Program-made: the position numbers and the translations under genes
Shown: positions 39,445 through 47,192 of the stretch, in pieces
Layout: each line of letters begins with the position of its first letter
Numbering within the stretch: the first letter of the stretch is position 1
DNA from: Allobosea thiooxidans
GTDB taxonomy: Bacteria; Pseudomonadota; Alphaproteobacteria; Rhizobiales; Beijerinckiaceae
NCBI RefSeq assembly: GCF_900168195.1
Contig: NZ_FUYX01000001.1
Span: 434,001-498,000 of the forward strand
DNA length: 64,000 nt
Direction: 5' to 3'
The notes under the pieces: model-generated
What the model saw: the letters and a program-made list of their open reading frames with translations, nothing else
Databases searched by the model: none
Told to the model about the DNA's origin: nothing

Positions 39445-39473
39445 AAGGGTCGGGCTTTCTGGTCCCGACCCTT
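39445..39473 (-). terminator. hairpin between csp and rpsU, terminator or attenuator
   Basis: A perfect 10-bp stem, AAGGGTCGGG and CCCGACCCTT, with a 9-base loop. On the minus strand it is followed by TTTATGTTTT. It comes after the csp stop and 24 bases before the rpsU ATG, so it probably reduces read-through from csp into rpsU. Confidence 0.7.
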
Positions 39474-39555
39474 CTCACCGCTGGTGCGAACCCTGCGCCG
39501 CAGCGCCAGTACATCCGTGGTCGCCGCAAATCGCGGTTGTCCGCTCCTACAGCGG

Positions 39556-39765
39556 TTATTCCGCCCGCAGATTGTCGGCCGAGCTCTTGCCGGACCGCTT
39601 GTCCTGCACGATCTCGTACGAAATCTTCTGGCCTTCGCGCAGATCGCGCAGGCCGGCGCGCTCGACTGCGCTGATGTGGACGAACACGTCCTGCCCGCCA
39701 TCGTCAGGCTGAATGAAGCCAAACCCCTTGGTGGCGTTGAACCATTTGACAGAACCAGAAGCCAT
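39556..39765 (-). CDS. CspA-family cold-shock protein
   Basis: A 69-residue cold-shock domain with both RNA-binding motifs: [12 protein letters not shown] (RNP1) and [13 protein letters not shown] (RNP2). It begins [16 protein letters not shown], and the ATG at 39765 has GGGAGGAG upstream. It is an RNA chaperone that melts secondary structures. A predicted promoter near 39915 gives a 5' leader of about 130 bases, as in cold-inducible csp mRNAs. Confidence 0.97.
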   Translation of the reverse strand: MASGSVKWFNATKGFGFIQPDDGGQDVFVHISAVERAGLRDLREGQKISYEIVQDKRSGKSSADNLRAE

Positions 39766-40105
39766 CGACTCCTCCCGCAGACATGCATATTCAGGCCGCA
39801 TGAAAACACGCGACAGCGACTTCGATCAAAGGGAGAAATCGTCAGCATGTCGCGCTCTCATGGCGCGAATGGCCAAGTCATCAGGCCTAAATCGAAGTTA
39901 ATAAATAGGGGATGATCGCCGCGATGTCAAATCGACATCAGAGAGACGGCGGCAGGAAAACGAGAACGCGCTGCGCCAAATACGAGAAACAACGCTGAAG
40001 AACGATCGTCAATTTTGCCCGGCATCGGCGTCATCGAAAGGCGCCGTCGGGCGCTGCGCAATGGCTGCGCGCTCCTGACATGACGAAGCCGTTCCGGCAT
40101 CCTAC
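39766..40105. other. divergent regulatory gap between csp and uvrC
   Basis: The 340-base gap holds the csp promoter and leader (39766-39939). The remainder towards uvrC, 39940-40105, shows no strong promoter or frame by eye. Confidence 0.55.
39902..39930 (-). promoter_or_regulatory. predicted promoter of the cold-shock gene
   Basis: On the minus strand a perfect TTGACA (39930-39925) is 17 bases from TATTTA (39907-39902). Start would be near 39895, leaving about 130 bases of leader. An inverted repeat GATGTC/GACATC (39923-39939) overlaps the -35 and may be an operator. Confidence 0.6.
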
Positions 40106-42229
40106 ATGAAGCCCATGAATCGCGAACGTCAGGACGATCTGCCTCAGGACGAGTTCGAGGACGAGGAGGACACCCTCCCCGCCGAGCCGGCGCTCGACCT
40201 CGGCGAGGCTGCGCCCGGCGCGCTCAAGGCCGGCATCGAGGTCATCCAGCAATTCGCCAGGCACCTGCCGAACAAGCCCGGCGTCTACCGGATGTTCGAC
40301 CGTGCCGGCGAGGTGCTCTATGTCGGCAAGGCCAAGAGCCTGAAGAACCGCGTCACCGCCTATGCCCGCGGCATGGCGCACACCAACGCCGTCGCCCGCA
40401 TGATCGCCGAGACGGCGAATATGGAGTTCGTCACCACCGGCACCGAGACCGAGGCGCTGCTGCTCGAGTCGAACCTGATCAAGCAGCTCCGGCCGCGCTA
40501 CAACGTGCTGCTGCGCGACGACAAGTCGTTCCCCTATATCCTGCTGACCGGCGACCATGACGCCCCAGCGATCCTCAAGCATCGCGGCTCGCGCCATCGC
40601 AAGGGCGACTATTTCGGCCCCTTCGCCTCGGTCTGGGCGGTGAAGCGCACCATCGACGCGCTGCAGAAGGCCTTCCTGATCCGCACCTGCTCGGATTCCT
40701 TCTACGAGAACCGCACGCGCCCCTGCCTGCTCTTCCAGATCAAGCGCTGCGCCGGCCCCTGCACCGGCGAGATCTCCATCCCGGACTACCAGGCGCTGGC
40801 CGGCCAGGCGCGGGACTTCCTCTCCGGCCGCTCCTCTGCGGTGAAGCAGCTGCTTTCGGCGCGCATGCAGGCCGCCGCCGAAGAGCTCGAATTCGAGAAG
40901 GCCGCCCGCTACCGCGACCGCCTCGCCGCACTCTCCGCGGTGCAGGCCGGGCAGGACATCAACACGCAAGGGGTGGAGGAGGCCGACGTCTTCGCCATCG
41001 ACGAACAGGCCGGGCAGTTCTGCGTCGAGATCTTCTTCTTCCGCAATCACCAGAACTGGGGCAACCGCGCCCTCTTCCCGCGCGCCGACCGCTCGCTGAC
41101 CCCGGCCGAAGTGCTGGCCTCCGTCGTCGCCCAGTTCTACGACGACAAGCCCCCGCCGCGGCTCGTGCTGCTCTCGCACCCGGTCGAGGAGATCGAGCTG
41201 ATCGGCCAGGCGCTGTCGGCGCGAGCCGGCCGCAAGGTCGAGGTCGCCCATCCCAAGCGCGGCGAGCGCGCCGACCTGATGGCCCATGCGGTCAAGAACG
41301 CCCGCGAGGCGCTCTCCCGCAAGCTCGCCGACAATGCCGGGCAGAGCGCTCTGCTCGCCGCGCTCGGCGCCGCCTTCGGCATGGAGACCGCGCCGCGCCG
41401 CGTCGAGGTCTATGACAACTCCCACATCATGGGCACGAACGCCGTCGGCGGCATGATCGTCGCCGGGCCGGACGGCTTCGTGAAGAACCAGTACCGCACC
41501 TTCAACATCTCGACCGACACCATCGCCGGCGACGATTTCGGCATGATGCGAGAGGTGCTGACGCGCAGGTTCGCGCGGTTGGCGAAGGAGAGCGGCATTG
41601 CCCTCGGCTCTCATCCTGAGGAGGCCGCGGATGCGGCCGTCTCGAAGGATGCTCCAGAGAGCGACGGAGCCTCGACGATCATCCTTCAAGGCGCGCCTGA
41701 CGGTGTTCCCCAGGATGAGGGCGCGCAGAAGAAGCCCCGCAAGGCGCCGAAGCCGCGCCGGGACGAGGACGGCTTCCCCTCCCGCCCCGACCTCGTCATC
41801 GTCGACGGCGGCAAGGGCCAGTTCACCGCCGCGCTCAAGATTATGAAGGAGCTTGGTGCAGCCGACATCCCGCTCGTCGCCATCGCCAAGGGGGAGGATC
41901 GCAACGCCATGCGCGAGACCTTCCACATGGCCGGCCGCGAGCCCTTCAAGCTGCAGCCGCGCGACCCGGCGCTCTATTTCATCCAACGCCTGCGCGACGA
42001 GGCGCACCGTTTCGCCATCGGCACCCACCGCGCCAAGCGCAAGCGCGAGACGATGAAGAACCCGCTCGACGAGATCCCCGGCATCGGGCCCTCGCGCAAG
42101 CGGGCGCTGCTGTTGCATTTCGGCACAGTAAAGGCGATCCAGCGCGCCAAGCTCGACGATCTGATGCGCACGCCCGGCGTAAATGCGGCGACCGCCAAGG
42201 CCGTCCATGATTTCTTTCACGATGCCTGA
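40106..42229 (+). CDS. uvrC: excinuclease ABC subunit C, with an in-frame repeat insertion
   Basis: UvrC makes the dual incisions in nucleotide excision repair with UvrA/UvrB. The 707 residues include an acidic N-terminus, the GIY-YIG nuclease ([21 protein letters not shown]), a UVR segment around residue 265, the RNase-H-like second nuclease ([17 protein letters not shown] and [12 protein letters not shown]) and a C-terminal HhH pair ([18 protein letters not shown]). Residues 502-538 ([20 protein letters not shown] onward) are encoded by a dispersed palindromic repeat at 41610-41720, 37 codons, in frame, between the two halves of the RNase-H-like domain. Such a stretch is absent from typical UvrC proteins. 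Confidence 0.97.
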   Translation: MKPMNRERQDDLPQDEFEDEEDTLPAEPALDLGEAAPGALKAGIEVIQQFARHLPNKPGVYRMFDRAGEVLYVGKAKSLKNRVTAYARGMAHTNAVARMIAETANMEFVTTGTETEALLLESNLIKQLRPRYNVLLRDDKSFPYILLTGDHDAPAILKHRGSRHRKGDYFGPFASVWAVKRTIDALQKAFLIRTCSDSFYENRTRPCLLFQIKRCAGPCTGEISIPDYQALAGQARDFLSGRSSAVKQLLSARMQAAAEELEFEKAARYRDRLAALSAVQAGQDINTQGVEEADVFAIDEQAGQFCVEIFFFRNHQNWGNRALFPRADRSLTPAEVLASVVAQFYDDKPPPRLVLLSHPVEEIELIGQALSARAGRKVEVAHPKRGERADLMAHAVKNAREALSRKLADNAGQSALLAALGAAFGMETAPRRVEVYDNSHIMGTNAVGGMIVAGPDGFVKNQYRTFNISTDTIAGDDFGMMREVLTRRFARLAKESGIALGSHPEEAADAAVSKDAPESDGASTIILQGAPDGVPQDEGAQKKPRKAPKPRRDEDGFPSRPDLVIVDGGKGQFTAALKIMKELGAADIPLVAIAKGEDRNAMRETFHMAGREPFKLQPRDPALYFIQRLRDEAHRFAIGTHRAKRKRETMKNPLDEIPGIGPSRKRALLLHFGTVKAIQRAKLDDLMRTPGVNAATAKAVHDFFHDA
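41610..41720. repeat. dispersed palindromic repeat, CTCATCCTGAGG family, inside uvrC
   Basis: CTCATCCTGAGGAGG (from 41610), GTCTCGAAGGATGCTCCAGAG, ATCATCCTTCAAGG and CCCAGGATGAGG (to 41720) match, in the same order, the intergenic copies at 35857 and 59799. The inserted length is 111 bases, exactly 37 codons, with no stop in the uvrC frame. The right half is more diverged than the left. Confidence 0.92.
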
Positions 42230-42286
42230 TAGTTCTGCCACATTCACGGTCTTGCGTGTTGACGCTGCGACGGCCGGATTGCTTTG

Positions 42287-42907
42287 GTGCTCGACGTGAC
42301 GATTCTTCCTGACGCCATCAGGCGGCGCGGCCCGTGGTCGCTGCCCAACCTCCTCACCTACGGGCGGATCCTGGCGATCCCAGCCCTGGTGGCTATCCTG
42401 TTCTGGCCGCGCGACGACTGGATGCGCTGGATGGCGCTGGCGATCTATACGCTCGCCGCCATCACCGACTATCTCGACGGCTGGATCGCCCGGGCATGGA
42501 GCCAGCAATCGGCGATCGGCCGCATGCTCGACCCGATCGCCGACAAGCTGCTCGTCGCCGCGCTGCTGCTGATGCTGGTGGCGGACGGCACGATCTATGG
42601 CTGGACGCTCTGGGCCGCGATCGTCATCCTCTGCCGCGAGATCCTGGTCTCGGGCCTGCGCGAATTCCTGGCCGAGCTCAAGGTCAGCGTCCCCGTCAGC
42701 AAGGTCGCGAAATGGAAGACGACGGCGCAGCTCTTCGCGCTCGGCTTCCTCATCGCCGGCCCGGCCGGGGACAAGGTCCTGCCCGGCAACACCCAGCTCG
42801 GCATCATCCTGCTCTGGGCCGCGGCCGGGCTGACGATCTATACCGGCTGGGATTATTTCAACGCCGGCATCCGTCATCTGGTTGAAGAAGACGAGCGCAT
42901 GCCATGA
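42287..42907 (+). CDS. pgsA: CDP-diacylglycerol-glycerol-3-phosphate 3-phosphatidyltransferase
   Basis: PgsA makes phosphatidylglycerophosphate, the precursor of phosphatidylglycerol, in the inner membrane. The CDP-alcohol phosphotransferase motif is complete: DYLDGWIARAW, then GRMLDPIADK. About 206 residues with 4-6 hydrophobic helices. No ATG is available; GTG at 42287 or TTG at 42284 are the likely starts, with a further GTG at 42296. The stop overlaps the moaD ATG (ATGA). Confidence 0.95.
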   Translation: MLDVTILPDAIRRRGPWSLPNLLTYGRILAIPALVAILFWPRDDWMRWMALAIYTLAAITDYLDGWIARAWSQQSAIGRMLDPIADKLLVAALLLMLVADGTIYGWTLWAAIVILCREILVSGLREFLAELKVSVPVSKVAKWKTTAQLFALGFLIAGPAGDKVLPGNTQLGIILLWAAAGLTIYTGWDYFNAGIRHLVEEDERMP

Positions 42908-43197
42908 ACGCCGTTTCGCCCATGGCAACCTCCGCCACCCGCACCGTCAGGCTGGTCTATTTCGCCTGGGTGCGGGAGCGCGTCGGGCTGCCCGAGGAAA
43001 CACTCGACATCCCCGCGGATCTCGCCACGGTGGTCGACCTCGTGCGCTGGCTGAAGGCGCGCGGCGAGAATTACGAGGCGGCCTTCGCCCGGGAGACGCT
43101 GGTGCGAGTCGCGCTCGACCAGCACCATGCCAAGCCGCAGAGCCCGCTCGGCAACGCCCGCGAGATCGCCTTCTTCCCGCCGATGACCGGCGGCTGA
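42904..43197 (+). CDS. moaD: molybdopterin synthase sulfur carrier subunit
   Basis: MoaD (97 aa) is a ubiquitin-fold protein whose C-terminal glycine is thiocarboxylated to give sulfur to molybdopterin. It ends with the required double glycine (FFPPMTGG). VYFAWVRERVGLPEE and NYEAAFARE are family-like. A short N-terminal extension precedes the core. It is coupled to pgsA and 7 bases before moaE. Confidence 0.95.
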   Translation: MNAVSPMATSATRTVRLVYFAWVRERVGLPEETLDIPADLATVVDLVRWLKARGENYEAAFARETLVRVALDQHHAKPQSPLGNAREIAFFPPMTGG

Positions 43198-43204
43198 GGC
43201 CGTC

Positions 43205-43669
43205 ATGATCCCCGTCATCCGCATCCAGCGCGAGGATTTCGATCTCTCGGCCGAGATCGCCGCGCTCAGTGCCGGGCGCGCCGATATCGGCGCGGTGGTG
43301 TCCTTCATCGGGCTTTGCCGGGACGAGCAGGGCAGGCTGAGCGCGCTCGAGCTGGAGCATTACCCCGGCATGGCCGAGGCCGAGATCGGCCGCGTCGCCG
43401 CGGAAGCCGCCGCGCGCTGGCCGCTGATGGGCCTCGTCGCCGTCCACCGTTACGGGCCGATCCGGCCGGGCGAGCAGATCGTGCTCGTGCTGGCGGCTTC
43501 CGCCCATCGTCGCGCCGCCTTCGAGGCGGCCGACTTCATGATGGACTACCTCAAGACCCGCGCCCCGTTCTGGAAACGCGAGCATCGCTCCGACGGCACG
43601 CTCGGTGGCTGGGTCGAAGCCAAGACGGATGACGACGATGCAGCGAAACGCTGGGAACCGGCACCCTGA
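43205..43669 (+). CDS. moaE: molybdopterin synthase catalytic subunit
   Basis: MoaE (154 aa) makes molybdopterin from precursor Z together with MoaD. Characteristic segments are GAVVSFIGLCRDEQG, LELEHYPGMAEAEI, VHRYGPIRPGEQIVLVL with the catalytic Arg/His area, and a late APFWKRE with the conserved Lys. It directly follows moaD. Its 3' end overlaps the next gene by about 30 bases. Confidence 0.97.
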   Translation: MIPVIRIQREDFDLSAEIAALSAGRADIGAVVSFIGLCRDEQGRLSALELEHYPGMAEAEIGRVAAEAAARWPLMGLVAVHRYGPIRPGEQIVLVLAASAHRRAAFEAADFMMDYLKTRAPFWKREHRSDGTLGGWVEAKTDDDDAAKRWEPAP

Positions 43670-44708
43670 CAGCCTGAAGGGCGCGATATTCGCTGCCGGC
43701 TTCGCCATGCTCCCGACACTCGCCTCAGCCGCCGTGCCGGAGCCGAAGGTCTTTCGCGACTGGATGGCCGGCTGCGACAACGTCAAGACCTGTACAGCCG
43801 TCTCACTGCCGGCCGAAGCAGCCGATCCGATCGCCTATCTGCGCCTCGAACGCCCCGCCGGATCGGACGGAGCGGCCAGCCTCCGGCTCAAGCTGCGCGG
43901 CGACTGGAAGACGCCGCCGCGGACGGCCCAGCTCAAGCTCGACGGCGCCGCCTTCCCCGCCGGCGGCAAGCCACTCGCCGTCACCACGGAAGCCGATCTG
44001 GCGACGCTGACCTTCTCGGCCGAGGATACGGCCGCGCTGATCGAGGCCGCACGCAAGGCGGCGAAACTGACCGTGACGACATCCGGCCTGACCGGCAGCG
44101 TCTCGCTCGCCGGTTCGATCGCGGCGATGCTCTGGATCGACGAACAACAAGGGCGCCTCGGCACGACCACGGCGCTCATCCGCAAGGGCACGAATACGGC
44201 CGTGCCACCGGCTCCGGCCCTGCCGGTGGTCGCAGCGGTCCCGGCCCCGCCCATGCTCGATATGAAGACGGGCAAGCGGCAGGCCGCCAGCCTGCGTGCC
44301 GAATTGAAGAAGAAGGACCCCGATTCCTGCGAGGACGATACCGCTCTCGCAGGACACGATGAGGCCTGGGCGCTCGGAAACAAGCGCGTGCTGGTCGCGC
44401 TTTCCTGCTCGCGCGGCGCTTACAACCTGTCGTCCTCGTTCTACATCATGCCGGAGAACGAGCCCGCCAAGGCGGTGCCGCTGAGCTTCGCCGATGGCCG
44501 CAACGAACTGACCAATGCGAGCTTCGATCCGCGCACCGGGCATATCGCCTTTTCCGACAAGGGCCGCGGCATGGGCGATTGCGGCGCAACCGGCGGCTAT
44601 GCCTGGACCGGCAGCGGCTTCGTCCAGTCCGAATTCAGCCTGATGGGCGAGTGTCGCGGCATCTCGCCCGAGGACTGGATCACGCTCTATCGCAGCGCGA
44701 ACCGTTGA
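43638..44708 (+). CDS. DUF1176 family exported protein
   Basis: The protein of about 356 residues has a signal peptide (LKGAIFAAGFAMLPTLASAA) and the DUF1176 layout: VFRDWMAGCDNVKTCTAVSL near the start with two cysteines, a middle with strands, and SCEDD… and GMGDCGATGGYAWTG near the end. Family members are periplasmic and of unknown function. The start is uncertain: ATG at 43638 or 43629, both within the moaE 3' end, so translation may be coupled to moaE. Confidence 0.88.
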   Translation: MQRNAGNRHPDSLKGAIFAAGFAMLPTLASAAVPEPKVFRDWMAGCDNVKTCTAVSLPAEAADPIAYLRLERPAGSDGAASLRLKLRGDWKTPPRTAQLKLDGAAFPAGGKPLAVTTEADLATLTFSAEDTAALIEAARKAAKLTVTTSGLTGSVSLAGSIAAMLWIDEQQGRLGTTTALIRKGTNTAVPPAPALPVVAAVPAPPMLDMKTGKRQAASLRAELKKKDPDSCEDDTALAGHDEAWALGNKRVLVALSCSRGAYNLSSSFYIMPENEPAKAVPLSFADGRNELTNASFDPRTGHIAFSDKGRGMGDCGATGGYAWTGSGFVQSEFSLMGECRGISPEDWITLYRSANR

Positions 44709-44713
44709 AGCTT

Positions 44714-44741
44714 TCCGGGCCGTCGCGAACGCCGGCCCGGA
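44714..44741. terminator. hairpin between convergent DUF1176 gene and ilvE
   Basis: TCCGGGCCG (44714-44722) and CGGCCCGGA (44733-44741) form a 9-bp stem with a 10-base loop directly after the DUF1176 stop. There is no T run. It is probably a shared transcription end for the convergent genes. Confidence 0.5.
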
Positions 44742-44791
44742 CCATTCGGCGGGAGATGCCCTGGTCAGGCCCCGGGCATGACGGCGCTGGC

Positions 44792-45679
44792 TCAGGCCGC
44801 CTTCGGCTGCGGGCGCACCGCGGCCGAATAATCCTCCATGATCACCTTGCCCATATTGCCGGTGACGAAGCTGTAGGGGCCGATCTCGGAGACGAGCGTC
44901 ACCTCGGCAGCCGAGCCGGTGATGAAGCACTCGCTGAAGCCTTCGAGCTCCTCCGGACGGATACGCCGCTCCACCACCTCGAAGCCGCGCTGCTTGCACA
45001 GCTCCATCACCGACTGGCGGGTGATGCCGTTGAGGAAGCGGTCGGCCAGCGGAGTATGCACCACGCCGTCCTTGATGAAGAAGATGTTGGCGCCGGTGCA
45101 TTCGGCGACATTGCCTTCCCAGTCGAGCATCATCGCATCGGCATAGCCGGCGCGCTCGGCCTTGTGCTTCGACAGCGAGCAGATCATGTACAGGCCCGCC
45201 GCCTTGGCATGGACCGGCGCGCAGGCCGGGTCGGGCCGGCGATAGGTCGCGAGGTCGAGGCGCACACCCTTCAGCTTCTGGGCCATGTCGAACATGCTCG
45301 GCCACTCCCAAACCGCGATCGCGGTATGGATCGTGTTGTTCATGCCCGAGACCGCCATCATCTCCGAGCCGCGCCAGGCGACCGGGCGGATATAGGCGTC
45401 CTTGAGCCCGTTCTCCTTCAGGCAGAGATACTTGGCCTCATCCAGCTCGGCGACCGAATAGGGGACCGTGAAATCCATGATCTCGGCCGACTTGTGGAAG
45501 CGCTTGCTGTGCTCGGTGCATTTGTAGATGACGCCGTCATAGGAGCGCTCGCCCTCGAACACGCAGGAGCCATAGTGCAGCCCATGGGTCAGTACGTGAA
45601 TCTTGGCGTCCTTCCACGGCACGAGCTTGCCGTCGAACCAGATGACACCGTCGCGCTGGTCGAAAGGAATGACTGACAT
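44792..45679 (-). CDS. ilvE: branched-chain amino-acid aminotransferase
   Basis: IlvE (295 aa) is a class IV PLP enzyme that transaminates the keto acids of leucine, isoleucine and valine. Landmarks: HVLTHGLHYGSCVFEGERSY, a region around GLKDAYIRPVAWRGSE, HAKAAGLYMICSLSKHKAER with the PLP-binding Lys expected in the following KHKAERAGYADAMMLD area, and the cofactor phosphate site ECTGANIFFIKDG and FITGSAAEVTLVSEIG. It is divergent from a MarR gene. Confidence 0.96.
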   Translation of the reverse strand: MSVIPFDQRDGVIWFDGKLVPWKDAKIHVLTHGLHYGSCVFEGERSYDGVIYKCTEHSKRFHKSAEIMDFTVPYSVAELDEAKYLCLKENGLKDAYIRPVAWRGSEMMAVSGMNNTIHTAIAVWEWPSMFDMAQKLKGVRLDLATYRRPDPACAPVHAKAAGLYMICSLSKHKAERAGYADAMMLDWEGNVAECTGANIFFIKDGVVHTPLADRFLNGITRQSVMELCKQRGFEVVERRIRPEELEGFSECFITGSAAEVTLVSEIGPYSFVTGNMGKVIMEDYSAAVRPQPKAA

Positions 45680-45863
45680 GGGACCTTCTCCTGGGTGCTT
45701 GACGCCACGAACTCGGACACAGCCGATTCAGGAACGCAAGCATGGGTCTAAAGCTGCGCCTCGCCGATCCGCTTTGAAATAATCGTTCGCTCAGCGCCCT
45801 TGACCGGTAATCTTCCGTCTGAGATATGTCAATAAGGCTGACCCAAATTTTCGGGAGCGCATT

Positions 45864-46367
45864 TTGACCCTGCCCCGCCCCGACCCCGACGCTGCGCCCC
45901 TTCGGTCTTCGTCCGAGGCCGTCCCGCATGACCTGATCGAGCTGCTCTTCTTCGCCTATCGCGATTTCGTCGGCGACCCCGACCGCATCCTCGCCGATTA
46001 CGGCTTCGGCCGCGCCCATCACCGGGTGCTGCATTTCGTCCAGCGACGGCCAGGGCTGACCATCGCCGAGCTGCTGGACATTCTCCAGATCACCAAGCAG
46101 AGCCTGAACCGCGTGCTCAAGGAGCTGGTCGAGAAGGGCTATATCGAACAGCGCACCGGCCGGCAGGACAAGCGCCAGCGCCATCTCCATACCACCGCCA
46201 CCGGCCAGGATCTCGCCCTTCGGCTCGTCCGCCTCCAGGCCAAGCGGATCAACCGCGCCCTCGCCAGCGTCGGCCCCGAAGCGGCCGCAACGGCGGCGCA
46301 GTATCTGTCGGCGCTAATCGACCCGTCCGAGCAGCCGAAGGTCAACCGCCTCCTCGGCAAGCCCTGA
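45864..46367 (+). CDS. MarR family regulator
   Basis: A 167-residue winged-helix protein: RAHHRVLHFVQRRPGLTIAE, the recognition helix in LQITKQSLNRVLKELVEKG, and the wing RTGRQDKRQRHLHTTATG. No ATG is available; TTG at 45864 is the only reasonable start and is preceded by GGGAG at 7 bases. It is divergent from ilvE (184 bases) and is followed by a two-component pair, so it may control either side. Confidence 0.92.
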   Translation: MTLPRPDPDAAPLRSSSEAVPHDLIELLFFAYRDFVGDPDRILADYGFGRAHHRVLHFVQRRPGLTIAELLDILQITKQSLNRVLKELVEKGYIEQRTGRQDKRQRHLHTTATGQDLALRLVRLQAKRINRALASVGPEAAATAAQYLSALIDPSEQPKVNRLLGKP

Positions 46368-46448
46368 CGGCGACCCGCTCCGCGCATTGTGCTAAGGGGA
46401 GCCGAGCATCGCGATCGCTCCCGGCGGGAGCAGGAGAAAGGCGGAGGG

Positions 46449-47192
46449 ATGATCGTCACCGAGACCGCGGCGAAGCCGGCGCGCAAGCCCCTGCCCGACG
46501 AGGCGCCGCATGTCCTCGTCGTCGACGATGACCGGCGCCTGCGCGACCTGCTCGGGCGTTTCCTCGGCGACAACGGCTATCGCGTGACCACGGCGGCCAG
46601 TGCGGCGGAGGCCGATACAAGGCTCGGCCACCTCGTCTTCGACGCGATCGTGCTCGATGTGATGATGCCCGGCGAGAACGGCTTCGAATTCGCCCGCCGC
46701 TTCCGCAGCGGCTCCGCCGTACCGATTCTGATGCTGACCGCCCGCGCCGACGGCAAGGACCGGATCAACGGGCTCGAGATCGGCGTCGACGATTATCTCG
46801 CCAAGCCCTTCGAGCCGCGCGAATTGCTGCTGCGCCTCGGCAACATCCTGAAGCGCACGCTCGTCGTCGAGGCCGCGCAGTCCGGGCCGCGGCCGGACTT
46901 CGTCCGCTTCGGCCCCTTTCTCTACGGGCTCAATCGCGGCGAGCTGCACAAGGGCGACGAAGCCATTCGCCTCACCGAGCGCGAGCGCGAGATCCTCACC
47001 GCGCTCGCCGAGCGCGCCGGCGAGGTCGTGCGTCGCGAGGAACTGGCGGCGCAGGGCTCGGCCGCCAATGACCGCACGGTCGACGTGCAGATGAACCGCC
47101 TGCGCCGCAAGATCGAACGCGACCCGGCCGACCCGCTCTATCTCCAGACGGTGCGCGGTGTCGGCTACAGGCTGGTGACGGACAGGACGTGA
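46449..47192 (+). CDS. OmpR/PhoB-type response regulator
   Basis: A response regulator of 247 residues. The receiver (about residues 20-135) has acidic DDD near residue 27, phosphoacceptor Asp70 in IVLDVMMPGENG, Thr in MLTARADG and Lys in YLAKPFEPREL. The winged-helix output domain follows (LTEREREILTALAERAGE, DVQMNRLRRKIERDP, YLQTVRGVGYRL). The ATG at 46449 follows AGGCGGAGGG. The stop overlaps the kinase start by 4 bases (GTGA), so the pair is coupled. Confidence 0.95.
   Translation: MIVTETAAKPARKPLPDEAPHVLVVDDDRRLRDLLGRFLGDNGYRVTTAASAAEADTRLGHLVFDAIVLDVMMPGENGFEFARRFRSGSAVPILMLTARADGKDRINGLEIGVDDYLAKPFEPRELLLRLGNILKRTLVVEAAQSGPRPDFVRFGPFLYGLNRGELHKGDEAIRLTEREREILTALAERAGEVVRREELAAQGSAANDRTVDVQMNRLRRKIERDPADPLYLQTVRGVGYRLVTDRT

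Noticed and set aside
40031-42928. A 965-residue minus-strand frame across uvrC and pgsA
   Set aside because: Antisense shadow: it covers two clear genes and shows no motif of its own.
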